NCBI GenBank assembly: GCA_014728115.1 | Contig: WJME01000133.1 | Location: forward strand, 1 to 42,042 | Direction: 5' to 3' | Origin: Candidatus Zhuqueibacterota bacterium | GTDB taxonomy: Bacteria > Zhuqueibacterota > Zhuqueibacteria > Residuimicrobiales > Oceaniaggregativiventaceae | DNA length: 42,042 nucleotides | Shown here: piece after piece, positions 32,886 to 40,222 of the stretch | How the letters are laid out: each line of letters opens with the position of its first letter | Numbering within the stretch: position 1 is the stretch's first letter | Made by a program: the position numbers and the translations under genes | Notes under the pieces: generated by a model | Told to the model about the DNA's origin: nothing | Databases searched by the model: none | Seen by the model: the letters and a program-made list of their open reading frames with translations, nothing else

Positions 32886-34418
32886 TTACCAGAAAATGAT
32901 GTACAAAAAGAGTGTGATGACGACCACAGCGATACCCAACCATAAAACCTGAGGAGTCGGGGTCATATCATAGTCAGCACGAACAGGCAATACTTTTTCA
33001 GTTTTAAGGGGTCGCATCAAGGTGATGATCCACATGGCCAAAAGCACGATGACAAAGGTGATAGCCATACGATTCAGAAATGCGATCTCTCCAAACTGCC
33101 ATTGTAAAAATCCATAGACAGGGACAGTCAGAACCAGAGCTGTAACCCCCGCTGCAGCAGGAGCTCGTTTAACCAAGAGTCCGAAAACAAATGCAGCCAG
33201 AACTCCCGGTGATATGTATCCCTGGAACTCTTGGATGTAGGTAAAAATCCCCTGAAACTTGGGATCCCCTAAACTGGGTGCAATAATACATCCGATGAGA
33301 ACAAACACCAGTGTCATAGAGCGGCCTATGGTGACGAGTGTTTTTTGAGAGGCATCGCGTTTGATATATTGTCGATACAAATCCATAGTAAAAATCGTTG
33401 CGGCAGAATTGAGCATGGAAGCCAATGAACTCATGACAGCACCGGCGATTGCGGCAAACATGAAACCGCGCAGACCAATAGGAATCAGATTACGAATGAG
33501 CAACGGATAAGCTGCATCGCTGGTCCCCATTTGGCCCCCATAGAGTTGAGCAGCCATGATGCCGGGAACGACAATGATAAAGGGGATGATAAGTTTCAGG
33601 CCGGCTGCAAAGATAATCCCCAATTGACCCTGTCGTAAGGTTTTAGCGGCAAGGGTTCGCTGTGTGATATATTGATTCAGGCCCCAATAGTAAAAATTCG
33701 GTATCCACAACCCGATGACCAGCGCGGTCCAGGGAAGCACCGGATGATCGGCAGGCAGAATCATATGCATTTTGTCCGCATTATGCTCCATAAAACCAGA
33801 CGGTCCGCCGACAGCCACAAACCCAAAGACCATGACAACCAATCCGCCCAGAATCAGCGCAGATCCCTGGAACAAATCGGCCCAGGCTACGGCTTTCAAT
33901 CCCCCCCAGGTGGTATAGAGCGCTGCCAGAATGCCGACCAGCCATACAGAAGTGGTCAGATCAATATCGAAAATGGTATAGATGGTCAGCCCCCCGGAAT
34001 AGAGAACGGCAGCAATCGTCACGCCGACATAGATGACCATGGTATAAAAAGCCATTAACGACCGGGCAGTGCGGTTATACCGGTATTCTAAAAATTCGGG
34101 TATGGTATAGATGCCACTCTGCAGAAACTTTGGCAGAAAGAAAAATGCGGTAATCACAAGCGTAATGGCGGCCATCCATTCATAGCTGGCAATGGCGAGA
34201 CCGACATTTCCGGCGCTTTGTCCGGACATGCCAACAAATTGTTCGGTAGAAATATTGGCTGCGATGAGCGACAAACCGATGAGCGGCCACAAGAGTCCAC
34301 GGCTGGCCAAAAAATAGTCTTCACCTGTTTCTTCCTTGCGGCTTTTGTACATACTCGTGCCGATTACAGCAACGATAAACAGTACAAACACCACAATGTC
34401 CAACCAATTGAGTTCCAT
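32886..34418 (-). CDS. SSS-family Na+/sugar symporter (vSGLT-like)
   Basis: A 510-residue inner-membrane transporter with about 14 hydrophobic helices. The N-terminal SRGLLWPLIGLSLIAANIST followed by EQFVGMSGQ closely matches the first core helix of Vibrio vSGLT, which contains the sugar-binding Gln. NWLDIVVF at the start and the R-N-LIP-GLRGFMFAAI segment are typical SSS features. With galK directly downstream, galactose (or glucose) driven by sodium is the likely substrate. GGAG precedes the ATG by about 8 nt. It has its own promoter (34515-34543). Confidence 0.92.
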   Translation of the reverse strand: MELNWLDIVVFVLFIVAVIGTSMYKSRKEETGEDYFLASRGLLWPLIGLSLIAANISTEQFVGMSGQSAGNVGLAIASYEWMAAITLVITAFFFLPKFLQSGIYTIPEFLEYRYNRTARSLMAFYTMVIYVGVTIAAVLYSGGLTIYTIFDIDLTTSVWLVGILAALYTTWGGLKAVAWADLFQGSALILGGLVVMVFGFVAVGGPSGFMEHNADKMHMILPADHPVLPWTALVIGLWIPNFYYWGLNQYITQRTLAAKTLRQGQLGIIFAAGLKLIIPFIIVVPGIMAAQLYGGQMGTSDAAYPLLIRNLIPIGLRGFMFAAIAGAVMSSLASMLNSAATIFTMDLYRQYIKRDASQKTLVTIGRSMTLVFVLIGCIIAPSLGDPKFQGIFTYIQEFQGYISPGVLAAFVFGLLVKRAPAAAGVTALVLTVPVYGFLQWQFGEIAFLNRMAITFVIVLLAMWIITLMRPLKTEKVLPVRADYDMTPTPQVLWLGIAVVVITLFLYIIFW

Positions 34419-34446
34419 CTTTTCTTCTCCTCTGTACGGGGTCGTG

Positions 34447-34461
34447 AAAAATTGAATTTTT
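34447..34461. other. AT-rich perfect palindrome in the galactose operon leader
   Basis: AAAAATT and AATTTTT form perfect 7-nt arms around a single central base, 29 nt upstream of the symporter start and inside the predicted 5' UTR. It could be an operator or a weak RNA hairpin; there is no regulator gene adjacent. Confidence 0.4.
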
Positions 34462-34514
34462 GAACGGAAATAAGGACATCATCAGGATATTTAGGAACTT
34501 GGAGAGCAAAGGCA

Positions 34515-34543
34515 AGTTTAAAGGTTTTTACGACAAAATGCAA
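34515..34543 (-). promoter_or_regulatory. Predicted promoter of the symporter-galK operon
   Basis: TTGCAT (34538-34543), 17 nt, TAAACT (34515-34520) on the minus strand, giving a leader of about 90 nt. It lies about 50 bp from the divergent rnfB promoter. Confidence 0.5.
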
Positions 34544-34590
34544 GCGGAAAATCGTCTGTTAATCCTGGGATAAGACATTGTATTTTCGGC

Positions 34591-34619
34591 TTGCAATTGG
34601 TTCGGTGAATGGGTATATT
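34591..34619 (+). promoter_or_regulatory. Predicted promoter of rnfB-nfu
   Basis: TTGCAA (34591-34596), 17 nt, TATATT (34614-34619) on the plus strand; transcription would begin near 34626, about 27 nt before the ATG at 34653. Confidence 0.6.
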
Positions 34620-34652
34620 CACGGACGAATTATTAAGCAAAGGATGTTATTT

Positions 34653-35516
34653 ATGGATCCCCTGTTTCTTTCATCGATACTCGCGTTAGGAGGTCTGGGA
34701 CTCTTTTTTGGGGGTGGTTTGGCATTTGCTGCGAGGAAATTTGCAGTCAAAGTCGATCCCAAAGTCGCGGATATCAAGGAAATCCTGCCAAATGCCAATT
34801 GTGGGGCATGTGGCTACCCGGGATGTGCCGCTTATGCAGAAGCGGTTGCTGCAGGCAGAGTGCCTCCAAATAAATGTACACCGGGAGGTGCTGAAGTCAC
34901 TGAAAAAATCAGTCTGATCATGGGTATCACAGGCGTAGAAACCGAGGAACCCAAGGTAGCTGCTGTCCATTGCCAGGGCGGAAAAGCCGAAGCCGTGGAA
35001 AAATTCAAATATGAAGGCATCGAGGATTGTAGTGCTGCATTATTGATTGGAGGCGGTCACAAAGCTTGTGAATATGGGTGTTTGGGACTCGGCTCGTGTG
35101 CCAAAGCCTGCCCTTTTGATGCGATAGAAATGAACGAGAATGGGTTGCCGGTGATACTGGAAGATAAATGTACGGCATGCGGAGTATGTGTCACCACTTG
35201 TCCGCGCAATATCTTGTCATTGATTCCGCGTTCCCAACCCGTTTATCTGGGATGCGTCTCACAGGACAAAGCCAAAGCGGTCAAATCGATTTGCAAAGTC
35301 GGTTGTTTTGCGTGTAAAATTTGTGCAAGCCCCAAAGTCGCTCCTGAAGGTTCGATAGAAATGGATGGCAATCTTCCGGTGATCAAAGATATATATCATG
35401 AAGAAGTGTATGCAGGCGCAAAAAAATGCCCTGCAAACAGCTATGTAATCAGGATCCCTCAAGCCGAGGCCGAAACAGCAGAACAGAGTCAAGCAAAAGA
35501 GGAAAAAAATGACTGA
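34653..35516 (+). CDS. rnfB: RnfB-type ferredoxin subunit, isolated from other rnf genes
   Basis: In Rnf complexes RnfB accepts electrons from ferredoxin at the membrane. The 287-residue product has an N-terminal membrane anchor (about 3-25), a [4Fe-4S] domain with NCGACGYPGC and a further Cys in PPNKC, a two-cluster ferredoxin region (CEYGCLGLGSCAKACP and KCTACGVCVTTCP), an extra CFACKIC motif, and a Glu/Ala-rich tail. The start is the ATG at 34653 because AAAGGA (34639-34644) is 8 nt upstream and the promoter start site excludes earlier Met codons. No rnfA, C, D, E or G is in the window. The Nfu gene overlaps its end by 8 nt. Confidence 0.88.
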   Translation: MDPLFLSSILALGGLGLFFGGGLAFAARKFAVKVDPKVADIKEILPNANCGACGYPGCAAYAEAVAAGRVPPNKCTPGGAEVTEKISLIMGITGVETEEPKVAAVHCQGGKAEAVEKFKYEGIEDCSAALLIGGGHKACEYGCLGLGSCAKACPFDAIEMNENGLPVILEDKCTACGVCVTTCPRNILSLIPRSQPVYLGCVSQDKAKAVKSICKVGCFACKICASPKVAPEGSIEMDGNLPVIKDIYHEEVYAGAKKCPANSYVIRIPQAEAETAEQSQAKEEKND

Positions 35517-35739
35517 ATCAATGGATGAACGAGTAACAAAAGCCCTGGAAACCATCCGACCTATGTTACAAGCTGATGGGGGCGATATCCAGCTTATCGG
35601 TATAAAAGACGGTATTGTACAGGTGCAGCTCCGTGGCGCATGTGGTACGTGCCCAATGGCCCAAATGACCTTAAAAATGGGCGTGGAAAAAGAATTAAAA
35701 CGCCAGGTTCCGGAAGTCAAAGAAGTGGTCGCTATCTAG
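35509..35739 (+). CDS. Nfu-type (NifU C-terminal domain) Fe-S carrier
   Basis: A 76-residue single NifU-C domain that delivers [4Fe-4S] clusters to target proteins. It has the family layout ALETIRPMLQADGGDIQLIG followed by the cluster-binding CGTCPMAQMTLKMGVE (CxxC). No N-terminal scaffold or A-type domain is fused. It overlaps rnfB by 8 nt with GAGG ahead of its ATG, so the two are translated together; RnfB with its several [4Fe-4S] clusters is an obvious candidate client. Confidence 0.93.
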   Translation: MTESMDERVTKALETIRPMLQADGGDIQLIGIKDGIVQVQLRGACGTCPMAQMTLKMGVEKELKRQVPEVKEVVAI

Positions 35740-35757
35740 TCAGACAAAACGAGTATC

Positions 35758-35782
35758 AAAAGGAGCAAACCGCCCCCTTTTT
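35758..35782. terminator. Possible weak bidirectional terminator between nfu and coaX
   Basis: AAAAGG and CCTTTT can pair across a 12-nt loop containing one more G-C pair, with T runs on both strands. It lies between two convergent genes. Stability is low, so this is tentative. Confidence 0.35.
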
Positions 35783-35809
35783 CATATGGCCCTCTGTATT
35801 GAAGTGATC

Positions 35810-36604
35810 TCAAGACTTTTTATGCTGGCTCTTTTTGATACTCTCGAATTTTTCATAGATCATACGTATTCCATCCAGTGTCAAATGTGAATCAACCGTT
35901 TCTATGTTCGACACCTTTGCAATAATCAACCTCGATAGCCCTCCTGTTGCCACAGCTTTTGCCGGTTGTCCCAGCTCTTTAACAATTCGTTCGATCAAGC
36001 CATCGATCATCTCAACAGTCCCATACATCAACCCCGCTTGAATACTTTTTTCCGTAGAATCCCCGATCACCTTGTCCGGAAAGGCCAGGCCGACTCTGGG
36101 AAGTTTGGCTGCCTTGCGGTGTAAAATGGCAAGCGAGGTTTCGATACCGGGTGCGATAATCCCCCCCAGATACTGGGCGTTTTTGGAGATCACGTCAAAT
36201 GTGGTGGCAGTACCAAAATCGACAATGATCAAAGGGCCACCATATTTTTCCAGGCCGGCAACGGCATTGCACAAACGGTCAATCCCGACGTTGGAAGGCT
36301 GATGGTAAAGGATTTCGATCCCCAACTCGAGTTCGTGACTGATCACCAAGGCATCCTGATGCAAATATTTTTGAGCCAGTTTGATAAACGTGGGTGTCAT
36401 ATCCGGCACAACTGACGAGATGGCAATTCCTCGGCTTTGGCGAATATCATAGCCATTTGCCCGACATATAGAGTCCATCATGACCCACGTTTCATCTTCG
36501 GTGCGATCAGACAGACTCGATAATCTCCAATGGGCTTGCAGTTCATCACCTCGATAGAGTCCCGCAGCGATATGTGTATTGCCAATATCAATTGCCAGAA
36601 TCAT
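35810..36604 (-). CDS. coaX: Type III pantothenate kinase CoaX
   Basis: First step of CoA synthesis, ATP-dependent phosphorylation of pantothenate. The 264-residue ASKHA-fold enzyme has the phosphate-1 motif AIDIGNTHIAAGLY, VGIDRLCNAVAGLEKYGGP (substrate site), VDFGTATTFD (phosphate-2) and GGIIAPGI. It overlaps birA by 17 nt; the birA-coaX pair is common in bacteria. Last gene of the fmt-to-coaX run. Confidence 0.96.
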   Translation of the reverse strand: MILAIDIGNTHIAAGLYRGDELQAHWRLSSLSDRTEDETWVMMDSICRANGYDIRQSRGIAISSVVPDMTPTFIKLAQKYLHQDALVISHELELGIEILYHQPSNVGIDRLCNAVAGLEKYGGPLIIVDFGTATTFDVISKNAQYLGGIIAPGIETSLAILHRKAAKLPRVGLAFPDKVIGDSTEKSIQAGLMYGTVEMIDGLIERIVKELGQPAKAVATGGLSRLIIAKVSNIETVDSHLTLDGIRMIYEKFESIKKSQHKKS

Positions 36605-37340
36605 GAGTTCTCCTTAATGAAAGCGATCCTAAAGTTAGAGTATAGAGTTGTCCATTTTCTGTTTTCAGCCGTGCCTGGCCCGAATCATCCAATCCCATAA
36701 ATTTTCCCTGCCAGCTATCTGAATGGTTATGTATTGTCACCCACTCTTGGATGTGAACACAACGGTTCATCCAGCGTTGGATCAATTCCGCAGGAGAGAT
36801 CGTCAATGCACGAGCGCGATAATATCGTTGAAAATAAGGCTCAAAATCGGACAAAAGTGATTCCAGGGCAAAAGAACGGCCTGTTGCCAGGGTCATTGAT
36901 GTCGCGCCCGTCAGGTCGTACAGGTCATTACGGGAATGGTTGACGTTTATCCCGAGTCCGATGACAAGATACTCGATACGGGAACCGCTCGTTCTTCCTT
37001 CTGTGAGCACACCGCATATTTTCTTTTCATCCACTAGAACATCATTGGGCCACTTTACTCCTGCTGCCAGATTATATTGTTCAGCCAACCATTCGGCTAC
37101 CGCCACAGCGGGAAAGAGTGTATACATAAATGGTGAAACCGGGTTGATGGGCCGAATACAAATCGACATATATAGGCCTTTGTTCTTTAGGGAAACCCAT
37201 TTCCGTTGACGCTGTCCGCGTCCTTTGGTTTGTTCTGTAGCCCAGATAACGGTTCCTTCCGGAGCCCCCTTTTGGGCTTTTTCTTTGAGCCGGTCATTGG
37301 TAGAATCGACACTATCAAGGTAATGAATATGGAATGTCAT
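36588..37340 (-). CDS. birA: Biotin--[acetyl-CoA-carboxylase] ligase
   Basis: Activates biotin to biotinyl-AMP and attaches it to the carboxylase carrier protein. The 250-residue protein has the biotin-binding segment SVDSTNDRLKEKA, the GRGQRQRKW adenylate loop, KWPNDVLVDEKKICGVL with the catalytic Lys, and a small C-terminal SH3-like domain. There is no N-terminal helix-turn-helix, so it is a class I ligase that does not repress transcription. It overlaps the recombinase gene by 4 nt (ATGA). Confidence 0.95.
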   Translation of the reverse strand: MTFHIHYLDSVDSTNDRLKEKAQKGAPEGTVIWATEQTKGRGQRQRKWVSLKNKGLYMSICIRPINPVSPFMYTLFPAVAVAEWLAEQYNLAAGVKWPNDVLVDEKKICGVLTEGRTSGSRIEYLVIGLGINVNHSRNDLYDLTGATSMTLATGRSFALESLLSDFEPYFQRYYRARALTISPAELIQRWMNRCVHIQEWVTIHNHSDSWQGKFMGLDDSGQARLKTENGQLYTLTLGSLSLRRTHDSGN

Positions 37341-38242
37341 GCCGAAAATTTCCCGATTTCAAGAGGGTGATAGGATTGATGAACAGATTTTAAAAACTCC
37401 CGATCCAAATGAGTGTATATCTGTGTGGTGGTAACATCTGCATGTCCGAGCATTTCCTGGACAGCGCGAAGATCAGCTCCATTTTCGATCAGATGCGTTG
37501 CAAAAGAATGCCGAAACGTGTGCGGACTGAGAAACACATCGATACCTGCCAATCGACCATACTGTTTGATCACTTTCCAGACCATTTGCCGGCTGAGTTT
37601 TTTTCCAAAGCGATTCAGAAATACATAGTCCTTGGAAATAAGGGCATGCGGGGATCGAATATCGATATATTTATTGATCCAGTAAATCGCTTCCTGGCCA
37701 ACAGGCACAAGTCTTTGCTTATTTCCCTTACCGATGATTCTTACAAATTCTTCATCCCAAAAAAAATCGTTCAAGGTCACAGAGACCAGTTCAGTGACTC
37801 TCACTCCGGTTGCATAGAGGAATTCGAGCATCGCCTTATCCCGGAGTCCGGTGGGAACGTGATGGTCAGGGGCCTTGAGTAAGAGTTGCATCTGCTCGAT
37901 GCTCAACACCTCGGGTAATTTCATCCAGGGTTTGGGAATGGTGATATTTTCGCTGGGATCGGCATCGAGGATATTTTCATTGATGAGAAAACGAAAAAAG
38001 GTTCTGCAGGCAGAAAGAGACCGGGAAATGGTAGATGCGACAAGAAGGTGATCAGCGAGATAATCAAGAAAATGAGAGATATGAGTATGATCGATTTTTT
38101 GGGGATCAGTTATATGCTGTGTTTGCAAAAAACCCACAAATCGTTCAAGATCGCGTTGATATGATTCAACCGTATTTTTTGCGACCTGGCGTTCGATACG
38201 AAGATAGTCAATGAAATTAAAGAGATGATCATGCAGAGTCAT
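37337..38242 (-). CDS. Tyrosine recombinase, XerC/XerD type
   Basis: Resolves chromosome dimers at dif, or acts as the single Xer protein. The 301-residue product has an N-terminal SAM-like core-binding domain (about 1-95) and a catalytic domain with the complete set Arg148 (ATGVRVTEL), Lys172 (GKGNKQRLVP), His241 and Arg244 (SPHTFRHSFATHL), His267 (LGHADVTTT) and Tyr276 (IYTHLD). It sits in a housekeeping operon rather than near integration sites, so a chromosomal Xer role is likely; XerC and XerD cannot be told apart here. It overlaps the upstream gene by 4 nt. Confidence 0.92.
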   Translation of the reverse strand: MTLHDHLFNFIDYLRIERQVAKNTVESYQRDLERFVGFLQTQHITDPQKIDHTHISHFLDYLADHLLVASTISRSLSACRTFFRFLINENILDADPSENITIPKPWMKLPEVLSIEQMQLLLKAPDHHVPTGLRDKAMLEFLYATGVRVTELVSVTLNDFFWDEEFVRIIGKGNKQRLVPVGQEAIYWINKYIDIRSPHALISKDYVFLNRFGKKLSRQMVWKVIKQYGRLAGIDVFLSPHTFRHSFATHLIENGADLRAVQEMLGHADVTTTQIYTHLDREFLKSVHQSYHPLEIGKFSA

Positions 38243-38697
38243 GGTTCAGTTTGCGGTTCATCTTTTTCCGGCAAAATATGCTCAGCCAGAGACAGTGCAA
38301 TACCAGACAGCATGACTTCGGGTCCGAGTTGAGTAAAATCACCGGAGAGGAGCCGATTATCGACATTTGCATATAGCGAGCAACCACCATTCTTTTCGAT
38401 AATGAGCCCGGAGAGACGATTTCCGCATTCTCCTACAAATGTAACTTCGCCCAAAATTTCGCTGACGACATATCCGGTACAGAAATGGAGTTGAAGATGG
38501 GAATTGGTCGTATATATCGAAATCAGATTACCGGTTTGTTCGCCGATGGGAATATCGGGATAGATTTCCAGAGAAAGATGTTGATTATTTTCTTTATTTT
38601 CGATAACAAACCGATAGTTGTTTCCTTTGAATTTGTAATCAGTTTCAAGGACTTGCGCAATCTTGTCGAGATCTTTTTTGACAAATATCTTTTTCAT
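38239..38697 (-). CDS. Conserved-position hypothetical protein between rpe and xer
   Basis: I do not recognise this 152-residue cytoplasmic protein. It is mixed alpha/beta with a Cys in HFCTGYVVSEIL, one in VGECGNRL and one in NGGCSLYANV, and ends in an acidic Pro-rich tail. There is no signal peptide or TM helix. The start is put at the ATG at 38697 (AAGGG about 9 nt upstream), since the longer frame begins in an unlikely region. The 4-nt overlap with the recombinase gene shows it is translated as part of the operon. Confidence 0.65.
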   Translation of the reverse strand: MKKIFVKKDLDKIAQVLETDYKFKGNNYRFVIENKENNQHLSLEIYPDIPIGEQTGNLISIYTTNSHLQLHFCTGYVVSEILGEVTFVGECGNRLSGLIIEKNGGCSLYANVDNRLLSGDFTQLGPEVMLSGIALSLAEHILPEKDEPQTEP

Positions 38698-38781
38698 ATT
38701 TTCTACCCTTACACCTTTTATAGAACATTGTACCTTAAAGACGTGAGATCCCAACAAAGGTTTCACGGGAAAGACGCGGAA

Positions 38782-39450
38782 TCAGGCCTCAGGTTGAATC
38801 GCCATACGGATTGCGGCAATGGCTTGGGCAACATTTTCTTTGCCAAAAATAGAGCTTCCTGCCACCAAAACCTCGGCTCCGGCATTCACGACGATGGGAG
38901 CGGTTTTGGCATCTATTCCGCCATCGACCTGGATGAGATACGAGTATCCATGCTTGAGTTTCTGTTCTTTCAAGTACTGGATCTTGCGTGTCGATGACGA
39001 GATAAAAGACTGACCGCCAAATCCGGGTTCGACGGACATGACCAGAACGAGGTCAGCCAATTCGAGCACAGGATCAAGATGTTGAATGGGCGTCGCCGGA
39101 TTCAATGTGACACCGACTTTAGCACCGAGTTTTTTAATGTTTTCACAGGTTCGCCACAAGTGCGGACAGGCCTCGACATGTACCGTTAAAATATCTGCGC
39201 CTGCTTTTACAAAGGCCTCGAGATAATCATCGGCATTGGAGATCATTAAATGGGCATCCAGGGTTTTATCGGTCAGCTTGCGAACACCCTTGATCAAAAT
39301 AGGACCAAACGTGAGATTAGGAACATAGTGGCCATCCATGACATCGAGATGAAGCCAGTCGGCGCCCCCATCGAGCGCTTCTTTTACCTGTTCCGGTAAC
39401 CGAGCAAAATCCGCACTGAGCAGAGAAGGTGCAATTTTTACATCATTCAT
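38782..39450 (-). CDS. rpe: Ribulose-phosphate 3-epimerase
   Basis: Interconverts ribulose 5-phosphate and xylulose 5-phosphate in the pentose phosphate pathway. The 222-residue TIM barrel has IAPSLLSADFARL, WLHLDVMDGHYVPNLTFGP (metal and catalytic residues), DAHLMI, VMSVEPGFGGQSF and VDGGIDAKTA with the second catalytic Asp. The start is the ATG at 39450 with GGAGA upstream. It overlaps the PASTA gene by 8 nt. Confidence 0.96.
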   Translation of the reverse strand: MNDVKIAPSLLSADFARLPEQVKEALDGGADWLHLDVMDGHYVPNLTFGPILIKGVRKLTDKTLDAHLMISNADDYLEAFVKAGADILTVHVEACPHLWRTCENIKKLGAKVGVTLNPATPIQHLDPVLELADLVLVMSVEPGFGGQSFISSSTRKIQYLKEQKLKHGYSYLIQVDGGIDAKTAPIVVNAGAEVLVAGSSIFGKENVAQAIAAIRMAIQPEA

Positions 39451-40222
39451 TATGACTCTCCGTTTCTGGTAGCTGACTGAGCACGACATGAACGGTATCT
39501 GCCTTTTCGACGCTTTCCCCTGCTTTAATGGATTGATGAATGATCGTATCAGGTAAAAGTTTGTCTGTTGTTTGATAGGTCACCTGGCCAAGGACAAGAC
39601 CGGATTTTTTCAAATTCAATCTGGCTTCTTTGAGGGTTTTGCCGATTAATTCTGGAACGATAAATTCAGTAGGCTCTAGTCCAAGGCTTACCGTAAAATC
39701 GATACTTTCTCCCATAACCACTGTATTTCCTTCGGGTAGGCTTTGTTTACTGACCACTCCTTCAGGGTAAAAATTATCCAATTCATAAAAAACATTCCCG
39801 ATCTGCAGATTATGATCAGCCAGAACGAAACGGGCATCGCGTTCTGACAATCCCACGAGCTTGGGCATATTGAGGACTTTTTTGCCTTTGCCCACTGTCA
39901 GATAAACTCGCCTTCCTTTTTTCACCGGCGAAGAGGCCTCTGGATTTTGAAACAGAACGTGTCCGGGTGGATAATTTTCATCATATTTTTCACCGGCGAT
40001 AACGACTTTGAGGCCATTATCTCTTAGTCTTTTTTCGGCGGCGCTCAGGCTCATATTGGTCACTGTTGGTACTGCAATGGATTGATGTTGTCTGGTATAC
40101 AAGGGCATGACAACCAGATCCATTAAAAGATATAGGGCAATCAGAATACCAAAAAAGAGTCCCAGAAACGTTAGATTTTTTCTGGTCATGTGGTTTTTGA
40201 GTGTTGCGATCATTTTTTTCAT
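39443..40222 (-). CDS. PASTA-domain membrane protein without a kinase domain
   Basis: A 259-residue protein with a short basic cytoplasmic N-terminus, one transmembrane helix (about 18-40) and three extracytoplasmic PASTA domains (about 49-115, 116-184 and 187-253; motifs IAVPTVTNMSLSAAEKRL, NMPKLVGLSERDARFVL and FIVPELIGKTLKEARLNL). PASTA domains bind muropeptides or beta-lactams in Ser/Thr kinases and PBPs, but here neither a kinase nor a transpeptidase is attached. Its place between rsmB and rpe is where Firmicutes carry prpC-prkC-rsgA, which suggests a cell-wall sensing or scaffold role by analogy only. Confidence 0.88.
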   Translation of the reverse strand: MKKMIATLKNHMTRKNLTFLGLFFGILIALYLLMDLVVMPLYTRQHQSIAVPTVTNMSLSAAEKRLRDNGLKVVIAGEKYDENYPPGHVLFQNPEASSPVKKGRRVYLTVGKGKKVLNMPKLVGLSERDARFVLADHNLQIGNVFYELDNFYPEGVVSKQSLPEGNTVVMGESIDFTVSLGLEPTEFIVPELIGKTLKEARLNLKKSGLVLGQVTYQTTDKLLPDTIIHQSIKAGESVEKADTVHVVLSQLPETESHNE

